From positions 1 through 36,691 of the forward strand of contig CAZGML010000026.1 of NCBI GenBank assembly GCA_964526965.1: DNA of 36,691 bases, written 5' to 3'. The position numbers were made by a program, and so were the translations under genes. The DNA is from UBA6265 sp964526965 (GTDB lineage Bacteria; Chloroflexota; Chloroflexia; Thermomicrobiales; UBA6265). The notes beneath the pieces were generated by a model. That model did not search any database. It was not told the origin of the DNA and worked only from the letters and a program-made list of their open reading frames with translations. This document shows positions 24,551-32,827 of this stretch, piece after piece; position 1 is the first letter of the stretch; each line of letters starts with the position of its first letter.

Positions 24551-25622
24551 TTACAACATTCTGTTGCTGCCAGGCGATGGTGTTGGGCCGGAGATCATGG
24601 ATCAGGCGGTGCGCGTAGTTAATGCAGTCGCCGAGAAATATGCTTTCTCGCTGAACACCGAAACGCGCCTGATTGGTGGCAGCGCCATTGATGAGTACGG
24701 CATCGCTCTACGGGATGAGGATATCGAAACCGCCCGGGAGTCCGACGCGATCCTGCTCGGGGCTGTCGGTGGCCCAAAGTGGGACGACCCTAATGCCAAT
24801 GTGCGGCCCGAACAAGGCTTGCTCAAGATCCGTAAGGCATTGGGCCTCTTTGCCAACCTTCGCCCGGTTACGGCGAACGAGGGGATCCTGGAAGCATCCC
24901 CGATCAAGGAAGATCGTATCCGCGGTACTGATTTGCTGGTTGTGCGCGAGCTTACGGGCGGTATCTATTTCGGCGAACGCCGCCAGTGGAACGACGAGCA
25001 GGGCCGCGCCGCGATGGATACGCTCGTTTATCACGAGTACGAAATCCGGCGAATCCTGGACCTTGCCTTCGAGATGGCCCGCGGCCGCAAGGGACGTGTC
25101 ACGAGTGTTGACAAGGCCAATGTGCTCGATTCCAGTCGACTGTGGCGTTCGCTGGCAACCGAGATCGGTGAGGCAAACAGCGACGTCAACCTGGAGCACA
25201 TGCTCGTCGATGCCATGACCATGAAGCTGATTCAGCAGCCAAACGAGTACGATGTGATCGTGACCGAAAATATGTTCGGCGACATTCTTACCGACGAGGC
25301 GTCCGTGCTCGGTGGCAGCATTGGGCTTCTGCCGTCGGCATCGCTCGGCGCTCCCGGCGAGGATGGCCGCAGAATCGGTCTCTACGAGCCGATTCATGGT
25401 TCCGCCCCTGATATCGCCGGTAAGGGCATTGCCAATCCGGCAGGCATGATTCTCTCCACTGCGATGATGTTGCGTATGTCCCTGAATCAGGAAGAAGCAG
25501 CCGATGCTATCGATGCGGCGGTGGATGCCGTGATCAACGATAGGGTGTTCACGGCCGATCTCGGTGGCAATGCATCAACTCAGGAGTTTGGTGACGCCGT
25601 GCTGGCTCGGCTCACGAGCTAA
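24543..25622 (+). CDS. leuB: 3-isopropylmalate dehydrogenase
   Basis: This 359-residue NAD-dependent oxidative decarboxylase acts on 3-isopropylmalate to give 2-oxoisocaproate, the last reaction before transamination in leucine synthesis. Visible motifs are LLLPGDGVGPEI, the substrate loop KIRKALGLFANLRPV, RELTGGIYFGER, TENMFGDILTDEASVLGGS and PIHGSAPDIAGKGIANPAGM. Length is typical. It overlaps leuD by eight bases and is followed by an intrinsic terminator, so it closes the operon. Confidence 0.97.
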   Translation: MASYNILLLPGDGVGPEIMDQAVRVVNAVAEKYAFSLNTETRLIGGSAIDEYGIALRDEDIETARESDAILLGAVGGPKWDDPNANVRPEQGLLKIRKALGLFANLRPVTANEGILEASPIKEDRIRGTDLLVVRELTGGIYFGERRQWNDEQGRAAMDTLVYHEYEIRRILDLAFEMARGRKGRVTSVDKANVLDSSRLWRSLATEIGEANSDVNLEHMLVDAMTMKLIQQPNEYDVIVTENMFGDILTDEASVLGGSIGLLPSASLGAPGEDGRRIGLYEPIHGSAPDIAGKGIANPAGMILSTAMMLRMSLNQEEAADAIDAAVDAVINDRVFTADLGGNASTQEFGDAVLARLTS

Positions 25623-25626
25623 TCAC

Positions 25627-25655
25627 TTGTAAGTGGTAACGGGCTGATCTATAGT
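25627..25655 (+). promoter_or_regulatory. possible promoter for the FMN reductase gene
   Basis: TTGTAA (25627-25632) and TATAGT (25650-25655) are 17 bases apart. They lie between the leuB stop and the terminator hairpin, so transcription would start near 25662, inside the 5' arm of the hairpin. Confidence 0.45.
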
Positions 25656-25658
25656 AAC

Positions 25659-25693
25659 AAGGCGGCCAGGGAGGTTCCTCCCGGTCGCCTTTT
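25659..25693 (+). terminator. intrinsic terminator after leuB
   Basis: A long stem with one bulged A (AAGGCGGCC-a-GGGAGG paired with CCTCCCGGTCGCCTT) has a two-base loop and runs directly into TTTT. It ends the ilv-leu operon. Confidence 0.88.
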
Positions 25694-25724
25694 ATCGTCT
25701 GAAGGCAAAGAGGAAAAACACAGA

Positions 25725-26318
25725 ATGAACAGCAGCAAGTTGAATCTCGCAGTAATTATTGGGTCCGTTCGCGAAGGGCGCTTTGGCCCTACGGCCGCCA
25801 AATGGTTCGCTGCAGAAGCCGAAAAGCACGAAGGCTACGATGTGAACGTTATTGACCTGGCGGAATACGATTTCCCGGTCGATATGTCCCGCAACGATAG
25901 CGTGAACGCCTTCGCCCGGGAGATCGATGCTGCTGACGCGATTGTGGTCATCACTCAGGAATACAACCATAGCTTTGCTGGCCCGCTGAAGACCGCTATC
26001 GACGCAATCAAGGAAGAGTGGCGAGGCAAGCCGGTTGGCTTTGTTGCGTATGGCGGCATGTCTGGTGGTTTGCGCGCTGTGGAGGCGCTGCGGATCGTGT
26101 TCGCCGAGGTTCACGCGACCACTATTCGTGAGACCGTGGCCTTCCCGATGTTCTTCGAGAAGTTCGACGAAGAGGGCAATCCGCTTGAGGCCGAGGCTGT
26201 GAACAACGCTGCGAAGATCCTGCTCGACAACCTCGAGTGGTGGGGTGTTGCGCTTCGCGAGATGCGGGAACGCGTCCCATACGGCCAGCCTGTTACCTCA
26301 GCTGTCGCTGCGGACTAG
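25725..26318 (+). CDS. NADPH-dependent FMN reductase family flavoprotein
   Basis: This 197-residue flavodoxin-like oxidoreductase is predicted to bind FMN and use NAD(P)H. The phosphate-binding loop is GSVREGRFGPTAAKWF, and the family block ITQEYNHSFAGPLKTAID is followed by KPVGFVAYGGMSGGLRAVEAL. The physiological substrate (quinone, azo compound, metal or FMN) cannot be told. GAGGAA precedes the ATG. The gene starts about 30 bases after the leuB terminator, so it likely has its own promoter, and it ends at a strong bidirectional hairpin. Confidence 0.9.
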   Translation: MNSSKLNLAVIIGSVREGRFGPTAAKWFAAEAEKHEGYDVNVIDLAEYDFPVDMSRNDSVNAFAREIDAADAIVVITQEYNHSFAGPLKTAIDAIKEEWRGKPVGFVAYGGMSGGLRAVEALRIVFAEVHATTIRETVAFPMFFEKFDEEGNPLEAEAVNNAAKILLDNLEWWGVALREMRERVPYGQPVTSAVAAD

Positions 26319-26344
26319 ACTCGCGGTGAAAATAAGTCATGAAG

Positions 26345-26370
26345 ATAGGGATGCCTGCGGGCATCCCTAT
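26345..26370. terminator. bidirectional hairpin terminator
   Basis: A perfect 11-bp stem ATAGGGATGCC/GGCATCCCTAT with a four-base loop lies between convergent genes and covers the stop codon of the minus-strand gene (26367-26369). The flanks have only short T runs. Confidence 0.7.
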
Positions 26371-27182
26371 TGTCGTTCCCCGGGTTCGGCGCTTGTGACA
26401 CGATCCATGAACCCCGTCAGGCGGCCGAGTTGGTAGGATTGCACCAATTCGGGTTCGGGGAATCCGGGGGTGGTAGGAAGTCGCAGCACTTCGATCTGCT
26501 CCACACGGAATTTGCCGAACTCAATGTCTCGGAACGGCGTGAGGTCGTGAACCAGGCTCCCGATCGGAGCATCCTTCATGTACTGCGCAATGATGAGTTC
26601 GGGCAGATAGGGGTAGCGATTCCGTGGTGGCTGGGAGACAAAGTCTACCAATACTTCCTGGATGCGGCTGAACCAGCCATTGTCGTGGATATCGAGGAAT
26701 GCAGCGTCGGTATAGGAGTTTGCGCCACCAATCCGGACATCGAACGGCCGGAAGTCCTTCAGGCTGACCTGACACTGCTCCAGGTATTCGTCCAGCCACT
26801 GTTGGGTAATTTCATCCCGACCGTTGGGCCGCGTGCTCAGGTACCCGAGCTCCTGCACCGTGATGAAGTAACTGGTTTTGGGTACAAGGCGAACGTAATC
26901 GTGTGCATCGAGCGCCTCGAGCAGGGCTGGAAGAGGGCCAGTGAAACTCTCTTCCGGCACCCTGGCGCAAACAATAATGAGGTCGCCACGTCGATTTAAA
27001 AAGTTCTCTGTATCGTGGCGACCGTCTGCCACGCGTTCTACCTGGCGAAGCTGTGACCAGATCCGCCGGAAGCTTTCATCCTGCTCAGTGGGAACATCAG
27101 GTAGCCACCAGAACGGGTGGCGCCAACGCAGCACCCAGCGGACTGATTCCTTAACGAAATCTCGGAACCCGATGTCCCTCAC
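26367..27182 (-). CDS. 2H-phosphoesterase-like protein lacking catalytic histidines
   Basis: This 271-residue protein follows the layout of the 2'-5' RNA ligase/2H phosphoesterase superfamily, although identification is by pattern only. The first half-site reads VRLVPKTSYFITVQELGYL, where the expected His-x-Thr is Phe106-Ile-Thr108. The second reads RYPYLPELIIAQYMKDAP, where it is Glu195-Leu-Ile197. Between them lie FDVRIGGANSYTDAAFLDI and the conserved-looking HDNGWFSRIQ. The hydrolytic HxT/HxT pair therefore seems lost. It may be a binding protein or a pseudo-enzyme. The start is GTG. The gene follows greA by only two bases, so the two are cotranscribed. Confidence 0.6.
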   Translation of the reverse strand: MRDIGFRDFVKESVRWVLRWRHPFWWLPDVPTEQDESFRRIWSQLRQVERVADGRHDTENFLNRRGDLIIVCARVPEESFTGPLPALLEALDAHDYVRLVPKTSYFITVQELGYLSTRPNGRDEITQQWLDEYLEQCQVSLKDFRPFDVRIGGANSYTDAAFLDIHDNGWFSRIQEVLVDFVSQPPRNRYPYLPELIIAQYMKDAPIGSLVHDLTPFRDIEFGKFRVEQIEVLRLPTTPGFPEPELVQSYQLGRLTGFMDRVTSAEPGERQ

Positions 27183-27184
27183 AA

Positions 27185-27655
27185 CTAGGTGATCTTCTTA
27201 ATGGTGAGTTCTGCAGGACCTCCAGGAGTCTCCACCGTAAAGGTGTCCCCGGTTTTACGACCGGTAAGCTGGCTGCCGATAGGGGATTCTTCCGAAATCT
27301 CGTTCTTCATCGGCTGTGCCTCGGCCGGGCCAACGATCTTGTAGATCTCTTCATCGCCGTCGAAATCTACCGTCACTGTGCGACCGATGCCGACAACGTT
27401 CGTGTCCGACCCATTGTCGTCGAGAATATCAGCGTTCCGCAGGATCTCCTCGAGTTCACCAATACGCTTCTCCAGCATCGCCTGATCCTGGCGTGCGACA
27501 TCGTACGCGGCGTTTTCTCTTAGATCACCATGTGACCGCGCTTCTGCTACAGCAGCGATAATCTCTGGTCGCTTAACCTCAATAAGTTCTTGTAACTCAG
27601 CACTAACACGCTCATAACCTTCGCGTGTGAAACTGACCTTCTTACTCTTTTCCAA
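27185..27655 (-). CDS. greA: transcription elongation factor GreA
   Basis: This 156-residue factor enters the RNA polymerase secondary channel and stimulates cleavage of backtracked RNA. The N-terminal coiled coil has the acidic tip in GDLRENAAYDVARQDQ. The C-terminal FKBP-like domain has VGIGRTVTVDFDGDEEIYKIVGPAEA and ends with SPIGSQLTGRKTGDTFTVETP. Length matches GreA. A 2H-like gene follows after two bases on the same strand. Confidence 0.96.
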   Translation of the reverse strand: MEKSKKVSFTREGYERVSAELQELIEVKRPEIIAAVAEARSHGDLRENAAYDVARQDQAMLEKRIGELEEILRNADILDDNGSDTNVVGIGRTVTVDFDGDEEIYKIVGPAEAQPMKNEISEESPIGSQLTGRKTGDTFTVETPGGPAELTIKKIT

Positions 27656-27708
27656 TGAACTGTTCCCCAGTCGATTCGAGCTTGGCCGTTACGAGCGGCG
27701 ACGTATGC

Positions 27709-27727
27709 TTCACCGGACGTCGGTGAA
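27709..27727. other. intergenic hairpin between ridA-like gene and greA
   Basis: A perfect 7-bp inverted repeat TTCACCG/CGGTGAA with a five-base loop lies in the 159-base gap between the end of the RidA-family gene and the start of greA. There is no adjacent U tract in the minus direction. It could be a weak terminator or an operator. Nothing else is recognised in this gap. Confidence 0.4.
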
Positions 27728-27814
27728 AGTAATCAGAGCAAATAATATGCAACATGCGTTCCAGCATTGCCGAAACGCAATAATAGTCGTTGCACTGATC
27801 CGTTGCAGAGGATA

Positions 27815-28264
27815 TTACTCGAATTCGAAGGTAGCTTCTATTTCTACGGGGATGGCTCCGGGAAGTGATCCCATACCTACTGCCGATCGCGTGTGCTTTC
27901 CGGCTTCTCCCAGTACCTCAACGAGTAAATCGGAGCAGCCATTAATAACCTGCGGATGCTTCTGGAAGAGGGGATCGGCGTTCACCATTCCCAGCAGCTT
28001 TACTGTGCGGGTGATGCGATCCAGCGATCCCAGCGCTTCCTGCGCGGTGGCGAGGATCTGCAGCCCGCATGCACGGGCGGCATCGTACCCTTGCTCCACA
28101 GTGATATCCCCGCCGACCTTGCCGGTCGGGTGGTCGCTGCCCGGGCCGGTACCGGAAACAAAGAGCAAGTTTCCCGTTATCTGGTAGCGAATGTAGTTCG
28201 CCGATGGATTCGCCGTTTCCGGTAGCGTGATGTCAAGTTCCTTGAGACGTGCCTCAATGCCCAT
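27815..28264 (-). CDS. RidA/YjgF-family protein
   Basis: This 149-residue protein belongs to the RidA superfamily, which includes enamine/imine deaminases that act downstream of PLP enzymes. The N-terminal MGIEARLKELDITLPE and the core LLFVSGTGPGSDHPTGKVGGD, RITRTVKLLGMVNADPLFQKHP and SAVGMGSLPGAIPVEIEATFEF fit the longer 'YjgF-like 1' subgroup rather than archetypal RidA. The substrate-binding arginine of classical RidA is not in its usual RSAVGV context, so deaminase activity is uncertain. The ATG at 28264 has GGAGGG six bases upstream. It follows the aminotransferase gene by 28 bases, and this pairing with a PLP enzyme suggests protection against reactive enamines. Confidence 0.88.
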   Translation of the reverse strand: MGIEARLKELDITLPETANPSANYIRYQITGNLLFVSGTGPGSDHPTGKVGGDITVEQGYDAARACGLQILATAQEALGSLDRITRTVKLLGMVNADPLFQKHPQVINGCSDLLVEVLGEAGKHTRSAVGMGSLPGAIPVEIEATFEFE

Positions 28265-28292
28265 AATTGCCCTCCTGTGACGCGAACGAAGA

Positions 28293-29486
28293 TTACTTGT
28301 GGCCAAGTACCTTACCAATGCGTTCAATGGCGTTCTTCAGGTTCTCATCGCTTGTGGCAAAGCTCAAGCGGAAATGTCCGGTTGAACTCGCGCCAAACGC
28401 TGTTCCCGGAACCACGGCAACGTGCGCTTCATTAAGAAGCTTCTGACTCAGCTCCTCGATGCTCATACCGGTATCCCGACCATCGACGTAGCCATAGAAC
28501 GCGCCCTCAATCGGGGCCTGGTGGAGTCCTTTAATGGCATTGAGCCCCTCAGTAATCAGCTTTCGCCTTCGATCCCACGCATCTACCATTTCGTAGATGA
28601 TGTCTTGCGGACCGTTGTACGCGGCCACACCGCCAGCCATGGCGAATGAGGTTGCGCACGTAACGGAGTGCGACTGCAGAATTGCGATTTTCTTGATCAG
28701 GTCCGTGGGGCCGGTCACATACCCGAGTCGCCAGCCGGTCATCGCGTACGCCTTGGAGAGCCCGTTAAATGTAAGGGTGCGGTCAGCCATATCCGGTAGC
28801 GTCGCGATGCTGATGTGTTTGTGATCCTCGAAGATGATTTTTTCATACATCTCATCGGTGAACACGAGGATATCGTGTGCCTTGGCGAAGTCCGCGATTG
28901 TAGTGAGTTCTTCCATCGTCGCCACGCGACCACTTGGGTTGTTCGGTGAGTTGAGCAGAATAACGCGCGTTTGCGGCGTTACGTGCTCTTCCAGCTGTTC
29001 ACGTGTAATCGCGAAATTGTTATCCGGATCCAGCGGCACACCGATCGCACGGCCACCTGCGAGCTCAACCATTGGCTGGTAACTCACCCAGGCGGGCTCA
29101 AACAACATCACGTCGACACCCGGCTCCACGAACGACATGATCGACTGGAAGATCGCGGATTTGCCCCCGGGCGTCACGATGATATCTGTGGTTGGGTCAA
29201 CAGGTATTCCGTTATCCGACTGCAGTTTGTTCGCGATTGCCTCAAGGAGCTGCGGAGTGCCCTTGCTGGGTACGTAGTGCGTGTTGCCTGCGTTCATCGA
29301 TCTGATCGCAGCATCGCGGATATGTTCCGGCGTAATGAAGTCCGGGTCACCACCGCCAAGGTCGATGACATCAATACCATCGGCGCGCAGTTCCCGGGCT
29401 CGTTGACTCACTGCCAAGGTCGGGGAGGGGCTGGCGTTACGGACGCGCGCTGCGAAAAAGTCTTCTCTCGATTTCTGAACGGACAT
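28293..29486 (-). CDS. class I/II PLP-dependent aminotransferase
   Basis: This 397-residue fold-type I aminotransferase resembles aspartate/aromatic transaminases. PLP-binding features are LGGGDPDFITPEHI, the NSPNNPSGRVA block with the conserved asparagine, DEMYEKIIFED, and the Schiff-base lysine K245 in FNGLSKAYAMTGWRLGY. The C-terminal FRLSFATSDENLKNAIERI holds the carboxylate-binding arginine. Substrate choice (Asp, Ala or branched-chain) cannot be fixed. It shares an operon with a RidA-family gene. Confidence 0.92.
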   Translation of the reverse strand: MSVQKSREDFFAARVRNASPSPTLAVSQRARELRADGIDVIDLGGGDPDFITPEHIRDAAIRSMNAGNTHYVPSKGTPQLLEAIANKLQSDNGIPVDPTTDIIVTPGGKSAIFQSIMSFVEPGVDVMLFEPAWVSYQPMVELAGGRAIGVPLDPDNNFAITREQLEEHVTPQTRVILLNSPNNPSGRVATMEELTTIADFAKAHDILVFTDEMYEKIIFEDHKHISIATLPDMADRTLTFNGLSKAYAMTGWRLGYVTGPTDLIKKIAILQSHSVTCATSFAMAGGVAAYNGPQDIIYEMVDAWDRRRKLITEGLNAIKGLHQAPIEGAFYGYVDGRDTGMSIEELSQKLLNEAHVAVVPGTAFGASSTGHFRLSFATSDENLKNAIERIGKVLGHK

Positions 29487-29640
29487 GAAAGGGCCTCGCT
29501 AACTGTACCTGAGGTTCTCCGGCAATAGTTTGGCAATATTGTACTCTCATGGTTCATATGGCAACTGTATTTGGGGATGACGCCAAGGTAGCTGCAAGCC
29601 GTCGTGTCTATTCATTCCAGGCAGCATGCCGAAACAGGGG

Positions 29641-29668
29641 TAGAATGGAACTATTCCATCGGTATACC
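29641..29668 (+). promoter_or_regulatory. possible -10 element and palindromes upstream of the secreted-protein operon
   Basis: TAGAAT (29641-29646) matches five of six -10 bases but lacks a clear -35. It overlaps a perfect dyad ATGGAA-CTA-TTCCAT (29645-29659), followed two bases later by GGTATACC (29661-29668). They could be an operator, but no regulator is known. Confidence 0.3.
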
Positions 29669-29761
29669 CGTTTCAATCACAGGAAATACCCACAGTCAGG
29701 GGTAATCGCACAACCAAAACCCTGGGCAAGTCACCATGGGACCAGAGAGGATTTAAAGATC

Positions 29762-32140
29762 ATGCAAATCGGCATTTCTGTGCGGAGATTCATCACGTTC
29801 GCACTGGTCGCGATGTTGATGCTCGGCAGCCTTGTGGCACCCACGTCCACCATGGCGCAGTCCCAGACCTACCAGAGTTCGCTTACGGGCGTGAACATTG
29901 CTTATGATGCCCCATACCAGATTTTTGAAGATGGTGTTTTCGTCGAAGAGGGCATGGAAATCCTGATGTTCGTGGGCCCAGCCGATGTTTTGGCCATGGG
30001 ATTCATGTCGCCGCTGATCGACCTGAACGGCGCCCGCGATATCCTGCTCGAAACCCTTTTTGGAGAAATGGGAACAGCCTCAACGATTGATCGCGGAGAC
30101 TATTCCGGCGTTTCGTACTCGCTGGATATGCTCAACATGGACGGGCAGGAGATGGGCGTTTTCAGTCTCTTCCTGAACCAGCGCTCGCACGGCTTTGCCG
30201 AGTTCTATATCTTCCTTGCGCCACCAACACTGTTCGGCAGCAGTATGCAGACAGCGCAGAACTCGTTCACCATTGATGGCACCCCCTTGATGGATGGCGT
30301 AGATGCGCTTGCCATGGGCGGAATGGTCACCGACAACATCGGTATTACGGGCGGTGAGGCTGTAACGGACGTCACTGACGTCACCGAACCCGAAGACCCG
30401 GAGACGAACACATCCGAAACAGACACGACGGGTACGGGCACCGGTGACTCCGAAACAACCGATCAGGGCGATCAAGTCATTTACCTTCTTGCGGTGATGC
30501 AAGAGTACACGGTCGTGGACGCATCGCTTATCAATATCGTCAATCTACTGGATCAGTACAGTAACGAAGAAATCACCATAGAACAGGCGTTTAATGAGAT
30601 CACTGCGGAGGCAGAGTTTCTGGCTGGGCTAAATGATCGTGTCGCGCTCATTGAGGTTCCGGCCGGTATGGAGGATCTCCACCAGGAAACTCTCTCCTGG
30701 GCTGACGCAATCACCGCGATTGGTACTTCCTGGATTGCGGCCATCGATGGCACTGGAACAGTGGATGCTGCCAGCAATGCCCTCTCGCATGGAATTGATG
30801 TTCATCTCGAGTTTGGAGACACGATACAGGCGCAGCAAATCTCCTCCGGCGATTCGGAGGATACGTCGGATACGGGCGAGACCACCCAAACAACCGAGAC
30901 GAACGAAACCGTGGATCCCACAGAGGTGGTGGACAACGATACCGACGCCGTTGATGCCGACGCATACCTGCAAGCTATTCAGAATCACCGCCTTTCGTTC
31001 TATGAATCATTTGGCGCGTTCAACGCAAGCCTGGGTGGGCTCGATGGCGAGCCGACTGATGCCGAGATTCGAGACGCATTTGACGGCTCGCTCGTTGAGG
31101 CGGAGAAATGGGTTGGTTACAGCGAAAGTGCCCAGCAGCTGACTCCACCACCGGGCTACGAAAACGTGCAGACTGCCTACCAGGCCTGGGCTGACACTGT
31201 CACCGAGATGGGCAACATCTGGGTTGCTGCATTGAATGGTGACTCAGCGCAACTGGATGTGTTTTTCGATTACATCCCAAATCTCGAGCAGGCTGAAACG
31301 GACCTGGATCTCGCGATTATCGAAGCAGAAGAGCAATCTTCCGCCGGCGGGGATTCAACTGAAGCCACCGAGACCGGGAATGGCTCCGAATCGACGACCC
31401 GTACCAGCCGCACCTCGCGCTCTGGCGGTGGCGAGGAAACCGATACCGAAACTGAAACAGATGCCGATGCGTCTTCTGGACGACCCAACCGATCTGACCG
31501 TTCCAGCGGGGAGTTGAGCGGTGAGACCACGGAAGGCAATACCTCCGAGACGTCCGGCAGCACCAGCCGCACCAGTCGAACCAGCGCTGGTTCCGAAGCT
31601 ACTGAAATGCCAAACGAGTGGGTTGCTGATGTGACGGGTGTCACCATCTCCTGGAGCGACGACCTGGCGCTGAATAGCCAAACCGACGAGCCCCAGGTAA
31701 GCGATGCAGATGGTGGCTCCGATGAGATATGGCTGGAGACCACTTCGGGGCAATATGCGACTCCCGTACGGGTTCAGGTATTTGAAAACCCGGGCAGCGA
31801 TTCCACAGCGTTCATCAACGCAGTCGTGAATGATCCAACTCAGGCTGAAGATATCTGGGGCGTGGGTACGGAGGTGCACGACTACAACGCCTCTGCCGAA
31901 GCCAGCGCGGCGCTTATGCATTCTGAAGATGAAATCGGCGGGTACTGGATCTATGTGCAGCTGACTTGCATCGATTCTTCCTGCGAAAAGCTGGCCTTCC
32001 TGGAGATCGCAACTGAGGGAACTCCGATGGTAGAGACGCTGGACATCATTAGCTCCGGGTTGGCTGTCGACGGAGTCAATGTCTCCAACGTATTGCCAGT
32101 GAGCGATGTTCAGAATGTTGTCGAGCGACTTGGTGACTAG
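29762..32140 (+). CDS. secreted multidomain protein with repeated module and duplicated helical domain
   Basis: This 792-residue protein was not recognised as a named family. A signal peptide occupies residues 1-32 (RRFITFALVAMLMLGSLVAP, cleavage after STMA). Residues 37-185 form one copy of a module shared with the next three genes, ending in FTIDGTPLMDGVDALAM. A Thr/Asp/Glu linker follows. Two related helical segments, about 240-360 and 402-525, share the pattern P-G-x-E-x-x-Q-x-x-x-x-WAD-x-x-x-x-G-x-x-W-x-AA-x-x-G. A Ser/Thr/Arg-rich linker (540-612, with repeated TSRTSR) leads to a C-terminal module copy (617-792, ending GLAVDGVNVSNVLPVSDV). The ATG at 29762 is chosen for GAGAGG 11 bases upstream and because it places the signal peptide at the N-terminus. 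Function is unknown, and it is probably an envelope or extracellular protein. Confidence 0.8.
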   Translation: MQIGISVRRFITFALVAMLMLGSLVAPTSTMAQSQTYQSSLTGVNIAYDAPYQIFEDGVFVEEGMEILMFVGPADVLAMGFMSPLIDLNGARDILLETLFGEMGTASTIDRGDYSGVSYSLDMLNMDGQEMGVFSLFLNQRSHGFAEFYIFLAPPTLFGSSMQTAQNSFTIDGTPLMDGVDALAMGGMVTDNIGITGGEAVTDVTDVTEPEDPETNTSETDTTGTGTGDSETTDQGDQVIYLLAVMQEYTVVDASLINIVNLLDQYSNEEITIEQAFNEITAEAEFLAGLNDRVALIEVPAGMEDLHQETLSWADAITAIGTSWIAAIDGTGTVDAASNALSHGIDVHLEFGDTIQAQQISSGDSEDTSDTGETTQTTETNETVDPTEVVDNDTDAVDADAYLQAIQNHRLSFYESFGAFNASLGGLDGEPTDAEIRDAFDGSLVEAEKWVGYSESAQQLTPPPGYENVQTAYQAWADTVTEMGNIWVAALNGDSAQLDVFFDYIPNLEQAETDLDLAIIEAEEQSSAGGDSTEATETGNGSESTTRTSRTSRSGGGEETDTETETDADASSGRPNRSDRSSGELSGETTEGNTSETSGSTSRTSRTSAGSEATEMPNEWVADVTGVTISWSDDLALNSQTDEPQVSDADGGSDEIWLETTSGQYATPVRVQVFENPGSDSTAFINAVVNDPTQAEDIWGVGTEVHDYNASAEASAALMHSEDEIGGYWIYVQLTCIDSSCEKLAFLEIATEGTPMVETLDIISSGLAVDGVNVSNVLPVSDVQNVVERLGD

Positions 32141-32164
32141 GTTTTGGGAAAGGAGGAGTACGTC

Positions 32165-32803
32165 GTGAAAGGTACAGTTCTCCATGCCTTGAAACTGACC
32201 TTCCTGCTGGTGCTTGCAGCCGCGATCAGCTGGAGCGGGGCCGCGTTTGCCAGCCAGGCTGGAGACGCCTGGATTGATCTCGGTGAAAGCTTCACCGATG
32301 GTGACGCCGCTCTGTCAGCGGATGCAATCGTCGGCGACACATACGTCCTTCCTGCCAGCGGCGCAATCGTTCATGTCGCTGATCCCCTCGAGCCGGAGCA
32401 GTCGGACATGGAGGATCAGCTCATCTTCGTCGTTCCGGATGGTCTCGGAGCGATCGCCGTGCTGCCCGGACTCCAGTCACCGGAAGTGGCAATGGAAACT
32501 TATGTTAGCGCCTTCTCTGCCGCTCCGGGAGGGGCAGAATTGCTTGACATGCAATTGGACGATGATTCGGCCACTGGTCTCTACTTAGTTGAAGTCAGCG
32601 GAGAACCAGTGTTTTTGTTCATCATCGTCGACAACGTCACTCTTCTCGGCTACCACATCGTGCAGGTAGCGCTTGCAGAATCGGAGATAGCCGATTCCAT
32701 CTCCTATCTGCGGAAAAACATTGCCGTAAATAACCAGCCGATGTTTTCAAACGTGGACGAGACAGAGGTTCAGGAGATCGTCGATCACTTCCTCGCTTCC
32801 TAA
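32165..32803 (+). CDS. secreted single-module protein of the repeated family
   Basis: This is a 212-residue secreted protein of unknown function. The signal peptide is LKLTFLLVLAAAISWSGAAF, with cleavage near residue 30. The mature part is one copy of the module: beta-rich segments, a helix starting SPEVAMETYVSAF, strands LYLVEVSGEPVFLFIIVDN, a second helix, and the closing motif IAVNNQPMFSNVDETEVQEI. The GTG at 32165 has AGGAGG eight bases upstream. It starts 24 bases after the previous gene and is 24 bases from the next, so all are likely cotranscribed. Confidence 0.75.
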   Translation: MKGTVLHALKLTFLLVLAAAISWSGAAFASQAGDAWIDLGESFTDGDAALSADAIVGDTYVLPASGAIVHVADPLEPEQSDMEDQLIFVVPDGLGAIAVLPGLQSPEVAMETYVSAFSAAPGGAELLDMQLDDDSATGLYLVEVSGEPVFLFIIVDNVTLLGYHIVQVALAESEIADSISYLRKNIAVNNQPMFSNVDETEVQEIVDHFLAS

Positions 32804-32827
32804 CAGCCTCGCAGCCGGAGGTGCTCC

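Noticed and set aside
29549..29761. N-terminal extension of the first secreted protein from an ATG at 29549
   Set aside because: It would place about 71 non-hydrophobic residues before a clear signal peptide and would cover the candidate promoter. The ATG at 29762 is better.
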